The notes below the pieces were generated by a model. That model was not told where the DNA came from and ran no database searches. It saw only the letters and a program-made list of their open reading frames with translations. A stretch of 64,000 bases of DNA from positions 2,489,501-2,553,500 of the forward strand of contig NZ_CP015125.1 in the NCBI RefSeq assembly GCF_001653755.1, in the 5' to 3' direction. Position numbers and translations under genes: made by a program. This document shows positions 45,250 through 54,552 of the stretch, one piece after another. The number at the start of each line of letters is the position of its first letter. Positions within the stretch are counted from its first letter, which is position 1. The DNA is from Dokdonia donghaensis DSW-1. GTDB lineage: Bacteria > Bacteroidota > Bacteroidia > Flavobacteriales > Flavobacteriaceae.

Positions 45250-45357
45250 CATACAATTTTATAATTGTAGATGTATATCTATTTGTGACTAGTCAAGATT
45301 CTTTATTTTTAACTACTCAAAACACGGTCTTTACCTGTTAAATAAAGAAATATAGCT

Positions 45358-47100
45358 ATGGCAAATCATACTTCGCAAATCCCTAACGGCGTTATGCTCA
45401 ACGCATATCCAGATAGCATAGGTACTAACCTCAGTGATATTGTTGCATTGCTTCAAGAACCAGCGCTTAAGGATGTATTTTCACTATTTTACGTCTTACC
45501 TACTTTTTTTAATAGTGACCTAGACAGGGGGTTTTCTATCATAGATTACAATATTAATAAAGAGCTTGTCTCTCAAGCAGATCTTGACGCACTTAAAGAG
45601 CTAGATATTATGCTCAAATTTGATATTGTGCTCAACCACCTTTCTGTGGGTTCTCCACAGTTTAAGGATATATTAAAAAACGGTGACGCATCGCCTTTCA
45701 AAGACTTCTTTATAGACTGGAATAACTTCTGGAAAAATCATACCGCAAGTTATAAAGATGGCGTTGCAGTTCCAGAAAAGCAATATTTGGACAAGTTATT
45801 TATGCGTAAGCCAGGCCTACCTGTTCTTAACGTACTTTTTCCAGACGGCACAGAGCGCCCCTACTGGAATACTTTTTACCAAAAAATCACCCTACACCCC
45901 ATTACTCTTGAAGACATAGCACATCTAGGTCTATCACAAGATGATAGAGATCACACTATAACTCTTATTAATGAGATCATAGCAGCAGGAGGAACACTGG
46001 ACCAATTACGCTTTCGCGAAAGCGTACAACCCCACAAGCAAGATGTATTAAACATAGTACATAAAAATAGATCATACCTGGGCCAGATGGATGTAAATGC
46101 AAATGCGCCAGAAGTATGGGATTTTTATGATGAAACACTTCGCAAGGTAGCAAGTTTTGGATGTAAGATACTACGTCTTGATGCCTTTGCTTACTTACAT
46201 AAAGAAGTAGGACAGACTAACTTTTTTAATAAACCCGGCACTTGGACCTACTTAGAGCGCATACGCCAGATTGCCGAAAAGTATGATCTTACCCTTTTAC
46301 CAGAAATACACTCAGAGTATGGACTAGGTCTCCACGACGAGGTGGCAAGCGAGGGATATCAGATTTATGATTTTTTCTTTCCGGGTCTAGTGATTCATAC
46401 CATTGAGACTGGTGATAATACGGCACTCACAAAATGGGCTAAAGAAGTTGTTACAAAGGGCTATAAGACCGTAAATATGCTAGGTTGCCACGACGGGATT
46501 CCTGTTTTAGACCTTAAGGGCATCATAGATAAAAAAGGAAATACACACCAAGGACTACTTAAAGACCGAGAGATTGAGCATATTATAGATACGATACTTA
46601 ACCGTGGTGGTCGTATTAAAAATATATACGACCCAGAGGGTAATAAAATCTCATACTACCAAGTAAATGCAACCTTTTACAGTGCGCTAGGTGAAGATGA
46701 TAATAAGCTACTACTGGCAAGAGCGTTACAAATTTTTATGCCAGGTATCCCACAGGTGTGGTACCTAGACCTCTTTGCGGGTAAAAATGACTATGCCGCT
46801 GCAGATGCTGCAGGAGCAGGCGGTCATAAAGAAATTAACCGCACCACACTTACTCAACAAGATATTACATCTGGCTTACAGAAACCAGTGGTACAGATGC
46901 AACTAGAGATGCTTAGATTACGTAATACATCTCCCGCTTTTAATGGTACGATGGCCATAACAAACAACACTACAAGCGAAATGCATATCACGTGGTCTAA
47001 TGATGTAAACAAGGTGGTATTACAAGCAAACCTTAAAACAAATCGCTTTAAAATCTCATACCAAGAGAATGGAGAGAACGTGGTTATCACTAATGAGTAG
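45358..47100 (+). CDS. GH13 sucrose-phosphorylase-like enzyme (GH13_18)
   Basis: A 580-residue alpha-glucosyl phosphorylase or transferase of the sucrose phosphorylase subfamily. Catalytic features: nucleophile Asp in ILRLDAFAYLHK (near residue 277), acid/base Glu in LLPEIHSEYG (near 319), stabilising Asp in GCHDGIPVLD (near 380), then YQVNATFYSALGEDD and GIPQVWYLDLFAGKNDY, which match sucrose phosphorylases. Substrate (sucrose, glucosylglycerate, glucosylglycerol) cannot be decided. There is no signal peptide, so it is cytosolic. Residues about 218-222 (RFRES) are encoded by a full 20-bp palindrome between the B-domain region and the barrel. No sugar transporter or kinase lies adjacent. Confidence 0.9.
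   Translation: MANHTSQIPNGVMLNAYPDSIGTNLSDIVALLQEPALKDVFSLFYVLPTFFNSDLDRGFSIIDYNINKELVSQADLDALKELDIMLKFDIVLNHLSVGSPQFKDILKNGDASPFKDFFIDWNNFWKNHTASYKDGVAVPEKQYLDKLFMRKPGLPVLNVLFPDGTERPYWNTFYQKITLHPITLEDIAHLGLSQDDRDHTITLINEIIAAGGTLDQLRFRESVQPHKQDVLNIVHKNRSYLGQMDVNANAPEVWDFYDETLRKVASFGCKILRLDAFAYLHKEVGQTNFFNKPGTWTYLERIRQIAEKYDLTLLPEIHSEYGLGLHDEVASEGYQIYDFFFPGLVIHTIETGDNTALTKWAKEVVTKGYKTVNMLGCHDGIPVLDLKGIIDKKGNTHQGLLKDREIEHIIDTILNRGGRIKNIYDPEGNKISYYQVNATFYSALGEDDNKLLLARALQIFMPGIPQVWYLDLFAGKNDYAAADAAGAGGHKEINRTTLTQQDITSGLQKPVVQMQLEMLRLRNTSPAFNGTMAITNNTTSEMHITWSNDVNKVVLQANLKTNRFKISYQENGENVVITNE
46007..46026. repeat. Dispersed palindrome, full 20-mer inside GH13 gene
   Basis: Exact TACGCTTTCGCGAAAGCGTA read through in frame as L-R-F-R-E-S-V. 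Confidence 0.95.
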
Positions 47101-47107
47101 GGTAAAT

Positions 47108-47127
47108 TACGCTTTCGCGAAAGCGTA
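47108..47127. repeat. Dispersed palindrome, full 20-mer, after GH13 gene
   Basis: Exact copy 7 bp past the stop codon, with an extra T/A pair outside. Confidence 0.95.
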
Positions 47128-47250
47128 AACTTTAACCCTTAAATTTTAAGCGCCAGCTAGTCATTACAAAGCATATATGAGGTTAATTGCCTCTTTTTCT
47201 AATTGAGTTTGATTTATCATTCGTAACTTCTACGTCTAAAATCAATCCAA

Positions 47251-48801
47251 ATGAAAATACGTATTACTTCACTTGTACTTTGTATGCTTATGGGCACAAT
47301 ACTCACAGCTCAAAGAGACAATGCTACGGTGCAGGCTTTAATAAAGGAAGCCACACAAAATTCACAGTTAGAATCACTTGCCCACCAGATCACAGATGTG
47401 CTTGGCCCAAGACTTGTGGGTACACCACAAATGCAAGCTGCAAATGACTGGGCTGTAAAACAATATGCATCTTGGGGTATTGAGGCTCGTAATGAGCAAT
47501 GGGGAGAATGGCGAGGATGGGAACGAGGAATTTCTCACATAGATATGCTCGAGCCCAGAGTACAGAGTTTAAGAGGTACGCAACTAGCGTGGAATCCAAG
47601 TACTTCAAAGGAAGGCGTTACTGCAGAGGTTATCACCCTACCTACTATTAAAAACGCAACGGAATTTAAAAAATGGCTACCAACTGTAAAGGGTAAGATT
47701 GTTCTTATTTCAAAACCGCAAATCACGGGACGCCCAGATTATAACTGGGAAGAGTTTGCTACCGAAAAGTCGTTTTCTAAAATGAAAAAACAACGCGACT
47801 CTCTATCAAACTTATGGAATGACAAAATACAACGCACGGGATACACTAGTAGAGGTTTACCAGAAGCATTAGAAAATGCAGGAGCCGTAGGCATCGTGAC
47901 TTCTAACTGGTCAAGAGGTTTTGGAGTTAATAAGATATTTAGTGCTAGAACAAAAGAAATACCTACCGTAGATCTTGAACTAGAAGACTACGGTATGCTT
48001 TATAGACTAAGTGAATCTGGTAATACTCCTAAAATAAATATTACAGCAATCTCAAAAGAACTGGGTACCGTACCCACATTTAATACCATAGCAGAAATAA
48101 AGGGGACAGAAAAGCCAGAGGAGTATGTCATATTATCGGCTCATTTTGACTCTTGGGATGGTGGTACAGGAGCTACGGACAATGGAACGGGTACTCTTGT
48201 AATGATGGAAGCTATGCGTGTACTTAAAAAAATCTATCCTAACCCAAAACGTACTATACTAGTAGGTCATTGGGGAAGTGAAGAACAAGGGCTTAATGGC
48301 TCAAGAGCCTTTGTAGAAGATCACCCAGAAATTGTGGCAAAAGTACAAGCATCATTTAATCAAGATAATGGTACAGGTCGTGTTGTGCGCCTTAATGGTG
48401 GAGGGTTCTTACGTAGTTACGATTATTTAAACAGATGGTTAAATGCTGTACCTAAGGAAATAACAGATGAGATAGAAACTACATTTCCTGGTGCGCCAGC
48501 ACGAGGAGGGTCAGACTATGCTTCATTTCAAGCGGCTGGAGCTCCAGGGTTTAGTCTCAGTAGTTTGAGCTGGTCATACTGGAATTATACCTGGCACACC
48601 AACCGTGACACTTATGACAAGATAGTTTTTGATGATGTACGCAATAATGTAATCCTTACTGCAATACTTACATATATGGCTAGTGAAGATCCAGAATTTA
48701 CCTCTCGTGAGCAAGCAGTGCTCCCACTAGATAGAAGGTCTGGTAAACAAAGAGAATGGCCTACGCCTCGTTCTCCTATAAGAAAAGGAGGACTTGATTA
48801 A
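47251..48801 (+). CDS. M28 family zinc metallopeptidase
   Basis: A 516-residue exported aminopeptidase-like enzyme (signal MKIRITSLVLCMLMGTILTAQ). A PA-type insert (about residues 130-265) precedes the M28 catalytic domain. The metal-ligand motifs are ILSAHFDSWDGGTGATDNGTG (His and Asp near 300), GHWGSEEQGLNGS (Glu pair near 340) and the terminal His in YTWHTNRDTYD (near 455). All are intact. It would cleave N-terminal residues or glutamate from peptides in the periplasm or outside. It is 25 bp before the dienelactone hydrolase gene, probably an operon. Confidence 0.93.
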   Translation: MKIRITSLVLCMLMGTILTAQRDNATVQALIKEATQNSQLESLAHQITDVLGPRLVGTPQMQAANDWAVKQYASWGIEARNEQWGEWRGWERGISHIDMLEPRVQSLRGTQLAWNPSTSKEGVTAEVITLPTIKNATEFKKWLPTVKGKIVLISKPQITGRPDYNWEEFATEKSFSKMKKQRDSLSNLWNDKIQRTGYTSRGLPEALENAGAVGIVTSNWSRGFGVNKIFSARTKEIPTVDLELEDYGMLYRLSESGNTPKINITAISKELGTVPTFNTIAEIKGTEKPEEYVILSAHFDSWDGGTGATDNGTGTLVMMEAMRVLKKIYPNPKRTILVGHWGSEEQGLNGSRAFVEDHPEIVAKVQASFNQDNGTGRVVRLNGGGFLRSYDYLNRWLNAVPKEITDEIETTFPGAPARGGSDYASFQAAGAPGFSLSSLSWSYWNYTWHTNRDTYDKIVFDDVRNNVILTAILTYMASEDPEFTSREQAVLPLDRRSGKQREWPTPRSPIRKGGLD

Positions 48802-48826
48802 CTCATAATAATTAGACACGTATTAT

Positions 48827-49717
48827 ATGAAACCGCTACGCAAAGAAGATATCTCACAAGAAGTTTTTGACCTTTATGATGATTATGCTCACAATAAAAT
48901 AGATCGCAGAGTTTTTATTGAGCGATTATCAGTATTTACTGTAGGTGCGGTGACCCTTCCAGCGCTATTGAGTTTTATAAGTCCAGATTATGAGACTACA
49001 CAAACGGTCTCAAAAGATGATCCTACCATAGAAAGTGTTTTTATAAACTATGACTCACCAAAAGGTGGTGGCTCTATCAAGGCTTTATACAGTAAGCCTG
49101 TAAACGCATCTGGCAAATTACCAGGGGTCATTGTGGTACACGAGAACAGAGGTCTTAATCCTTATATAGAAGACGTAGGTAGACGTACTGCAAAGGCAGG
49201 ATTCTTATCTCTAGCTCCAGATGCATTATCACCGCTGGGCGGCTATCCTGGTAATGATGATGAAGGCCGTGCAATGCAACGCAAGCGAGATAGACTGGAG
49301 ATGATTGAAGATTTTATTGCCGCATATCACCATCTTAAAAATCACAAAGATTGTAATGGTAAGGTAGCTGTGGTAGGCTTTTGTTTTGGCGGGTGGGTTT
49401 CTAATATGATGGCCGTGCTTATTCCAGATCTCGTTGCTGCTGTCCCATTTTATGGTAGACAACCAGACGATGAGCAAGCCGCAGAAGTTAAGGCTCCGCT
49501 CCTACTACAATATGGCGGGCTTGATAAGCGTGTAAATGCTGGCTGGCCAGCTTACGAGAAGGTACTAACAGCAAATAATATCCCACACACGGCACATTTT
49601 TATGAAGGCGCAAATCACGGTTTTCATAATAATACAACACCAAGATATGATGAGAAAGCCGCTACCCTAGCCTGGGATAGAACAATTGCCTTTTTTAATA
49701 AGTACCTTACAGCCTAA
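48827..49717 (+). CDS. Dienelactone hydrolase family protein with N-terminal export/anchor segment
   Basis: A 296-residue alpha/beta hydrolase. The first 60 residues include DRRVFIERLSVFTVGAVTLP, a hydrophobic segment after an RR pair, suggestive of a twin-arginine-like or anchored export. The DLH triad is present: Cys in VGFCFGGWVS (near residue 187), Asp in YGGLDKRVNAGW (near 230) and His in GANHGFHNNT (near 262). Bacterial enzymes with this architecture are common in Bacteroidetes; the lactone or ester substrate is unknown. It follows the M28 gene on the same strand. Confidence 0.88.
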   Translation: MKPLRKEDISQEVFDLYDDYAHNKIDRRVFIERLSVFTVGAVTLPALLSFISPDYETTQTVSKDDPTIESVFINYDSPKGGGSIKALYSKPVNASGKLPGVIVVHENRGLNPYIEDVGRRTAKAGFLSLAPDALSPLGGYPGNDDEGRAMQRKRDRLEMIEDFIAAYHHLKNHKDCNGKVAVVGFCFGGWVSNMMAVLIPDLVAAVPFYGRQPDDEQAAEVKAPLLLQYGGLDKRVNAGWPAYEKVLTANNIPHTAHFYEGANHGFHNNTTPRYDEKAATLAWDRTIAFFNKYLTA

Positions 49718-49778
49718 TCGCTGTATACTTAGATTACAAGAATAGCAAACCGTTATAGTTATTATATAATCTTAATGA

Positions 49779-49794
49779 CGCTTTCGCGAAAGCA
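49779..49794. repeat. Dispersed palindrome variant before SnoaL-like gene
   Basis: CGCTTTCGCGAAAGCA, one mismatch, ending 8 bp upstream of the ATG, where a ribosome-binding region would be. Confidence 0.85.
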
Positions 49795-49802
49795 AGAAAA
49801 AT

Positions 49803-50285
49803 ATGAATGTTATAGAAAAATTTTACAAAGCCTTTCAAGAAGGTAATGCCAGCGGGATGACTGCTTGCTATGACGATAATATCGTATTTTCAGATCCTGC
49901 TTTTGGAGAGCTTCAAGGCAATCGAGCAAAAGCTATGTGGCATATGCTTATAGAACGCTCAAACGGCGCTATGACCATAGCTTATAGTGATGTCCAAGTT
50001 TCTGGTAATACAGCAACAGCAAAATGGACGGCTCATTATACCTACGGCCCAAAAAAGCGAAAGGTTGTAAACCACGTCCAGGCGGCGTTTGCTCTTAAGG
50101 ATGGAAAAATTATAGCACATCACGACACCTTTGATATGTACACGTGGTCAAAGCAGGCACTGGGCACTCCAGGGTTACTATTAGGTTGGACAGGCTTTAT
50201 GCGTAATAAAATCCAACAGAAAACAAACGGCTTACTCGACGCTTATATGAGGCGTAATAGTTCTAAAAACTATCAAGCTATTTAA
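49803..50285 (+). CDS. SnoaL-like / NTF2-fold protein
   Basis: A 160-residue single-domain cone-shaped (NTF2-like) protein. The start MNVIEKFYKAFQEGNASGMTACYDDNIVFSDPAFGELQG is typical of the SnoaL-like group, with later DVQVSGNTATAKWTAHYTYG and KIIAHHDTFD strands. Such proteins are small-molecule isomerases, hydrolases or binders. No catalytic dyad can be assigned here. It ends 11 bp before the MFS gene and probably shares a transcript. Confidence 0.87.
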   Translation: MNVIEKFYKAFQEGNASGMTACYDDNIVFSDPAFGELQGNRAKAMWHMLIERSNGAMTIAYSDVQVSGNTATAKWTAHYTYGPKKRKVVNHVQAAFALKDGKIIAHHDTFDMYTWSKQALGTPGLLLGWTGFMRNKIQQKTNGLLDAYMRRNSSKNYQAI

Positions 50286-50296
50286 TACACAGCTCT

Positions 50297-51556
50297 GTGC
50301 AACGTACCACACCTTATCAATCTCCTTTTTACATTATACTACTTGTACTAGCTGGCGAGGCTGTATTTATACTTCCTTTTGTACTAGCAAGAGTTTTTAG
50401 AGCAACAGTGCTTGACGTATTTCAAATTACAAATACAGAACTAGGCTATTGCTTCTCCATTTATGGGATTGTAGCTTTAATATCATACATAATAGGCGGC
50501 CCACTCGCCGATAAATATCCGCCAAAAAGCCTAATGGGTATAGGTCTTATACTCACAGCTCTAGGAGGGATAGTGTATGCTAGTAATCCATCATTGCTCA
50601 CACTGCAGGTACTTTACGGCTTCTGGGGATTTACGACTATATTTTTATTTTGGGCTGCGATGATTAAAGCTACACGTGTATGGGGTGGAGTTAGTAACCA
50701 AGGTAAAGCCTTTGGTTTTCTAGACGGCGGTCGTGGTCTGGTAGGCGCATCTTTTGGGTTGCTAGGAGTTGTTATCTTCTCACTTTTTATAGTAGAAGAT
50801 AATGTCGCACTTACAAGTGCACAACAAGTAGAAGCTTTCCAAACTATTGTATATGCCTCTTCTGCCATAGTAGCTCTGGTGGGTATTATTGTACTCTTAT
50901 TTTTGAAAACTAATGTGGCTCAACAAGAAAATAACACGCAAACCATTACGCTAGATGCTATAAAAACAGTCCTTAAACTACCATCTGTGTGGTTACTTAT
51001 GATCATCATTTTATGTGCCTATGTAGGTTATAAAATCACAGACATATTCTCTCTATATGCAAAAGATGTGATGAATTATAGCGAGGTAGACGCCGCAAAG
51101 ACGGGTACATTTTTACTATTTATAAGACCGCTAGTGGGTGTTATCGTTGGTTTTCTAGCAGATAGGTCGCGTGCCTCACTTTACCTATGTATGGGCTTTG
51201 CACTATCTATTATAGGAGCCATACTTTTTGCCTCAGACATACTTAGTGAAGATACTACCGTACTTTTCTTCTTAACTATCATTATCACAGCTCTTGGAGT
51301 TTATGCAGCACGAGTCCTCTACTTTGCTGTTATGCAAGAGGGTAAAATACCGCTTAAGTTAACCGGTACGGCGGTGGGTATTATCTCTTTTATAGGCTAT
51401 ACTCCAGATATTTTTGCAGGGCCTATGATAGGTTATTACCTTGATGGTATTCCTGGTAAAGAAGGTCACTTTGCTGTTTTTTGGATGCTAGCCATCTTTT
51501 CGGCAGTGGGGCTTGTGGCGTCTATTGCCTTTTATAGATTTGCTCGTACGGAGTAA
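50297..51556 (+). CDS. MFS transporter
   Basis: A 419-residue major facilitator with twelve hydrophobic segments. The loop after TM2 reads GGPLADKYPPKSLMG, a good match to the MFS signature (GxLaDrxGrr). It appears related to the nitrate/sialate-like and oxalate-formate-like antiporters, but the substrate cannot be read. Translation is taken from GTG 50297 (MQRTTPYQSPFYIILL), since no in-frame ATG lies before the first membrane segment. The stop codon is 3 bp before a full palindrome and the gene converges with HMG-CoA lyase. Confidence 0.9.
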   Translation: MQRTTPYQSPFYIILLVLAGEAVFILPFVLARVFRATVLDVFQITNTELGYCFSIYGIVALISYIIGGPLADKYPPKSLMGIGLILTALGGIVYASNPSLLTLQVLYGFWGFTTIFLFWAAMIKATRVWGGVSNQGKAFGFLDGGRGLVGASFGLLGVVIFSLFIVEDNVALTSAQQVEAFQTIVYASSAIVALVGIIVLLFLKTNVAQQENNTQTITLDAIKTVLKLPSVWLLMIIILCAYVGYKITDIFSLYAKDVMNYSEVDAAKTGTFLLFIRPLVGVIVGFLADRSRASLYLCMGFALSIIGAILFASDILSEDTTVLFFLTIIITALGVYAARVLYFAVMQEGKIPLKLTGTAVGIISFIGYTPDIFAGPMIGYYLDGIPGKEGHFAVFWMLAIFSAVGLVASIAFYRFARTE

Positions 51557-51559
51557 GAT

Positions 51560-51579
51560 TACGCTTTCGCGAAAGCGTA
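51560..51579. repeat. Dispersed palindrome, full 20-mer, between convergent genes
   Basis: Exact copy with an additional T/A pair, in the 40-bp gap between the MFS and HMG-CoA lyase stop codons. Confidence 0.95.
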
Positions 51580-51596
51580 ATAAAAACTATTTTCTT

Positions 51597-52463
51597 CTAG
51601 TGATATTTTTGAAATATTTTGAGCGCCTCGTTATAGCTGCTCTCAAAACTCATCGTGTTGATGTTATCATATGCTTGTACAGATGCAAAGTAAGAAACTA
51701 GCTTTTCTGTAGGCATATTACCGGTAAGATCATCTTTTGCCATAGGGCAACCGCCAAAACCTTGTATTGCTCCATCAAAACGCACACAACCGGCCTTGTA
51801 GGCCGCGTCTACCTTCTCGTGCCAGGTAGTAGGTGTGGTATGTAAATGTGCACCGAATTCTATGTTTGAGTACCTTGGTATTAAGTTAGAAAAAAGGTAG
51901 TCTATAGTTTCTGGGTCTGAGGTACCTACCGTGTCAGATAGTGATAATATCTTTACTCCCATCTTACTTAGTCGTTCTGTCCACTCCCCTACGATATCAA
52001 CATTCCAAGGGTCTCCATATGGATTTCCAAAGCCCATTGATATGTAAACCACAAGCTCTTTATTTTTTGAGTCTGCGAGCTCTATAATGTCTTGTAGCAA
52101 ATCTATAGACTGGTCTATGGTTTTATGCGTGTTACGCATCTGGAAGTTTTCTGAGATAGAAAAAGGATAACCCAGGTAGTCTACCATCTCGTGCTGTACA
52201 GCATCTTGCGCACCACGTAGGTTTGCGACTATGGTAAGGAGTTTACTATCTGTTTTTGAGAGGTCAAGGCTATGCAATACCTCTGCAGAGTCTTTCATCT
52301 GAGGGATTGCTTTAGGAGACACAAAGCTACCTACGTCTATCGTATCAAAACCACAACGCAGTAATGACTGGATATACTGTATTTTAGACTCCGTAGGAAT
52401 CCAATCTTTTATGCCTTGCATCGCGTCACGAGGACACTCTATTATTTTTACCTTTTTACTCAC
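51597..52463 (-). CDS. mvaB: Hydroxymethylglutaryl-CoA lyase family protein
   Basis: A 288-residue TIM-barrel enzyme that cleaves HMG-CoA to acetyl-CoA and acetoacetate, a late step in leucine breakdown. Family features: N-terminal IIECPRDAMQGIKDWIPTESKIQYI with the R-D-x-x-Q motif, ILSLSDTVGTSDPETI, the metal-binding GAHLHTTPTTW and the signature GCVRFDGAIQGFGGCPMAKD containing the active-site Cys. The start codon is GTG, with no nearby in-frame ATG. Other leucine-degradation genes are not in the window. Confidence 0.9.
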   Translation of the reverse strand: MSKKVKIIECPRDAMQGIKDWIPTESKIQYIQSLLRCGFDTIDVGSFVSPKAIPQMKDSAEVLHSLDLSKTDSKLLTIVANLRGAQDAVQHEMVDYLGYPFSISENFQMRNTHKTIDQSIDLLQDIIELADSKNKELVVYISMGFGNPYGDPWNVDIVGEWTERLSKMGVKILSLSDTVGTSDPETIDYLFSNLIPRYSNIEFGAHLHTTPTTWHEKVDAAYKAGCVRFDGAIQGFGGCPMAKDDLTGNMPTEKLVSYFASVQAYDNINTMSFESSYNEALKIFQKYH

Positions 52464-52506
52464 TCTGTAAAAATAGGATTTTAAAAACGGACTTGTAAGA
52501 CTTGCG

Positions 52507-54069
52507 TTACTTTAAGACCTGCTTCTTTTCAATAATCTTATCAACACAATTTATACCATCTATGGCAGCAGAGATGATACCCCCGGCATATCCAGCTCCT
52601 TCCCCGCAAGGGTAAAGACCTTTTACCTCTACGTGCTCTAGGGTTTCCCACTTACGTGGTATGGATACGGGTGATGACGTTCTACTCTCTGGTGCGTGTA
52701 TTACGGCATCATTAGTAAGGTAGCCCTTCATCTTTCTACCATAAGCTATAAACGCTTTCTTTAAACGTTTGGATAAAATATCTGGAAGCACTTTATTGAG
52801 ATTTACAGAGACTATACCGGGTTGATAGGACGTCTTTGGGAAGTTTTTTGAGACCCGACCGTCTACAAAGTCGCGCATACGCTGTGCCGGTGCTGCTTGG
52901 GTTTTTCCTGCGGCTTCCCAGCAAGCACGCTCTACAGACTTTTGAAAATCAAGGCATACAAAGGGATCATCCTTTTTATAATTAGGCAAATCTTCTGGAG
53001 TTACACTCACGACAATACCTGAGTTTGCATAAGGATTATCACGCTTAGAAGGGCTCCAGCCGTTTGTCACTACCTCTTCTTGACTAGTCGCACAAGGTGC
53101 TATAATACCACCTGGACACATACAAAAAGAATAAACCCCCATACCGTCTACCTGCTGTACTAGACTATAAGACGCTGGAGGTAAATAAGGATTATCACCA
53201 TCTGAGTGATACTGTATATCATCTATAAGTTCTTGCTGGTGCTCTATACGTACACCTATGGCAAATGGCTTTGCCTCAATCTTAATATTACGTTTGTGCA
53301 GTAAGTAAAATATATCTCTCGCCGAGTGACCAGTCGCTAGTATCACATTATCAAAATCTAGCCAGTCTGTATCATTTACTTGTATAGCGGTAATCTGATT
53401 ATCCACCACTTTGAGATCTGTGAGTTTCGTATCAAAACGTACTTCACCACCGTGTGCTATAATAGCCTCACGCATCGCCGTAATAATTTTAGGAAGCTTG
53501 TTTGTACCTATGTGAGGATGCGCATCTACTAGTATATCTTCTACCGCGCCAAAGTGTACAAACCACTCTAGAGCTTTAAGTACATTACCACGCTTTTTTG
53601 ATCGTGTATAAAGCTTTCCGTCTGAGTAGGTGCCTGCGCCTCCTTCTCCAAAACAATAATTTGAATCAGGATTAACAATATGGTCTTTATTTATAGCCGC
53701 AAGGTCTCGTCTTCTCGCTCTTACATCTTTACCACGCTCAAAAATTATGGGTTTTAGTCCGCCTTCTACCGCGCGTAAAGCGGCATACAGCCCCGCAGGA
53801 CCAGCTCCTATAATGGCTATCTCTGGAGCGTTAGAAACATCTTGTGGTACAAATGGAGGAATACTAGGTCGCTCCTCGCCTTTTTTCCAAAACTCTATTT
53901 GTAGCGATATTTTTACCGGTGATTTACGAGCGTCTATAGAGCGCTTACGTATATCCCACTCACGCACATCGTCTGCACGAAGTCGCGCTTTTTTAAAAGC
54001 AACCTCTGCGATGTAGTCATCATCTTCGGCCTGGTGTGGGAGAACATTTATTTGTACAAGTGTAGACAT
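52507..54069 (-). CDS. FAD-dependent dehydrogenase (COG2509 family)
   Basis: A 520-residue flavoprotein with a small N-terminal domain followed by a Rossmann motif IAIIGAGPAGLYAALRAVEGG (near residue 85). Then come CFGEGGAGTYSDGKLYTRSK, DVILATGHSARDIFYLLHK-type strand and the C-terminal GLYPCGEGAGYAGGIISAAIDG FAD-binding loop. These are the features of COG2509 proteins, long annotated as FAD dehydrogenases of unknown substrate. The ATG at 54069 (MSTLVQINVLPHQAEDDD) is preferred over an upstream in-frame start 24 bp earlier. It lies 43 bp before HMG-CoA lyase on the same strand. Confidence 0.9.
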   Translation of the reverse strand: MSTLVQINVLPHQAEDDDYIAEVAFKKARLRADDVREWDIRKRSIDARKSPVKISLQIEFWKKGEERPSIPPFVPQDVSNAPEIAIIGAGPAGLYAALRAVEGGLKPIIFERGKDVRARRRDLAAINKDHIVNPDSNYCFGEGGAGTYSDGKLYTRSKKRGNVLKALEWFVHFGAVEDILVDAHPHIGTNKLPKIITAMREAIIAHGGEVRFDTKLTDLKVVDNQITAIQVNDTDWLDFDNVILATGHSARDIFYLLHKRNIKIEAKPFAIGVRIEHQQELIDDIQYHSDGDNPYLPPASYSLVQQVDGMGVYSFCMCPGGIIAPCATSQEEVVTNGWSPSKRDNPYANSGIVVSVTPEDLPNYKKDDPFVCLDFQKSVERACWEAAGKTQAAPAQRMRDFVDGRVSKNFPKTSYQPGIVSVNLNKVLPDILSKRLKKAFIAYGRKMKGYLTNDAVIHAPESRTSSPVSIPRKWETLEHVEVKGLYPCGEGAGYAGGIISAAIDGINCVDKIIEKKQVLK

Positions 54070-54142
54070 AGCGCAAAGATAAGTGCTTTGCAATCTTGAA
54101 GTGCGTAATGACTCTAAAAAATGGTGGTAGAAATATGGTTTT

Positions 54143-54162
54143 TACGCTTTCGCGAAAGCGTA
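54143..54162. repeat. Dispersed palindrome, full 20-mer
   Basis: Exact copy in the gap between the DUF4834 gene and the FAD dehydrogenase gene. Confidence 0.95.
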
Positions 54163-54169
54163 CTCAACA

Positions 54170-54442
54170 TTAATCTATCTCCTCATAGTCTACATACTCT
54201 CCTACAACTTTTGAAGATTTTTTTGGGACATCTCTTGTAGGCTCCTGTTGTGATTGCCCATATTGTTGCGCCTGTTGCTGGAAGCCTTTAAAGGCGTTTT
54301 CCATTTTCTGACCAGCTTTTTTTGTAATGTAACGAACAATGTATGGCCAAGCTAATTTTGCCAAGAAACGAAGCCCAAAATATACCAGAAGTATAATGGC
54401 AATCGTTTTAATAAAACTTGGAATTTCTGCAACTAGCAGCAT
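54170..54442 (-). CDS. DUF4834 family small membrane protein
   Basis: A 90-residue protein starting at ATG 54442 (MLLVAEIPSFIKTIAIILLVYFGLRF). It has one N-terminal transmembrane helix, then a basic amphipathic stretch (PYIVRYITKKAGQKMENAFKG), a Gln-rich linker and an acidic tail ending GEYVDYEEID. This arrangement matches DUF4834. The function is unknown. It is divergent from the outer-membrane transporter gene and upstream of the FAD dehydrogenase on the same strand. Confidence 0.75.
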   Translation of the reverse strand: MLLVAEIPSFIKTIAIILLVYFGLRFLAKLAWPYIVRYITKKAGQKMENAFKGFQQQAQQYGQSQQEPTRDVPKKSSKVVGEYVDYEEID

Positions 54443-54552
54443 AATCTTTACTTTTTTTTCAAAATTAGTAATTATAGCTTGCAACAAAGAGATGTAGAAG
54501 CCTAAAAAAAAGATAAATTCTTCTATATTTGAAAGACTAACCCATAACCTTT

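Noticed and set aside
45252..45269. TACAATTTTATAATTGTA palindrome after the radical SAM gene as a terminator
   Set aside because: The stem is almost entirely A/T and is not followed by a T-run.
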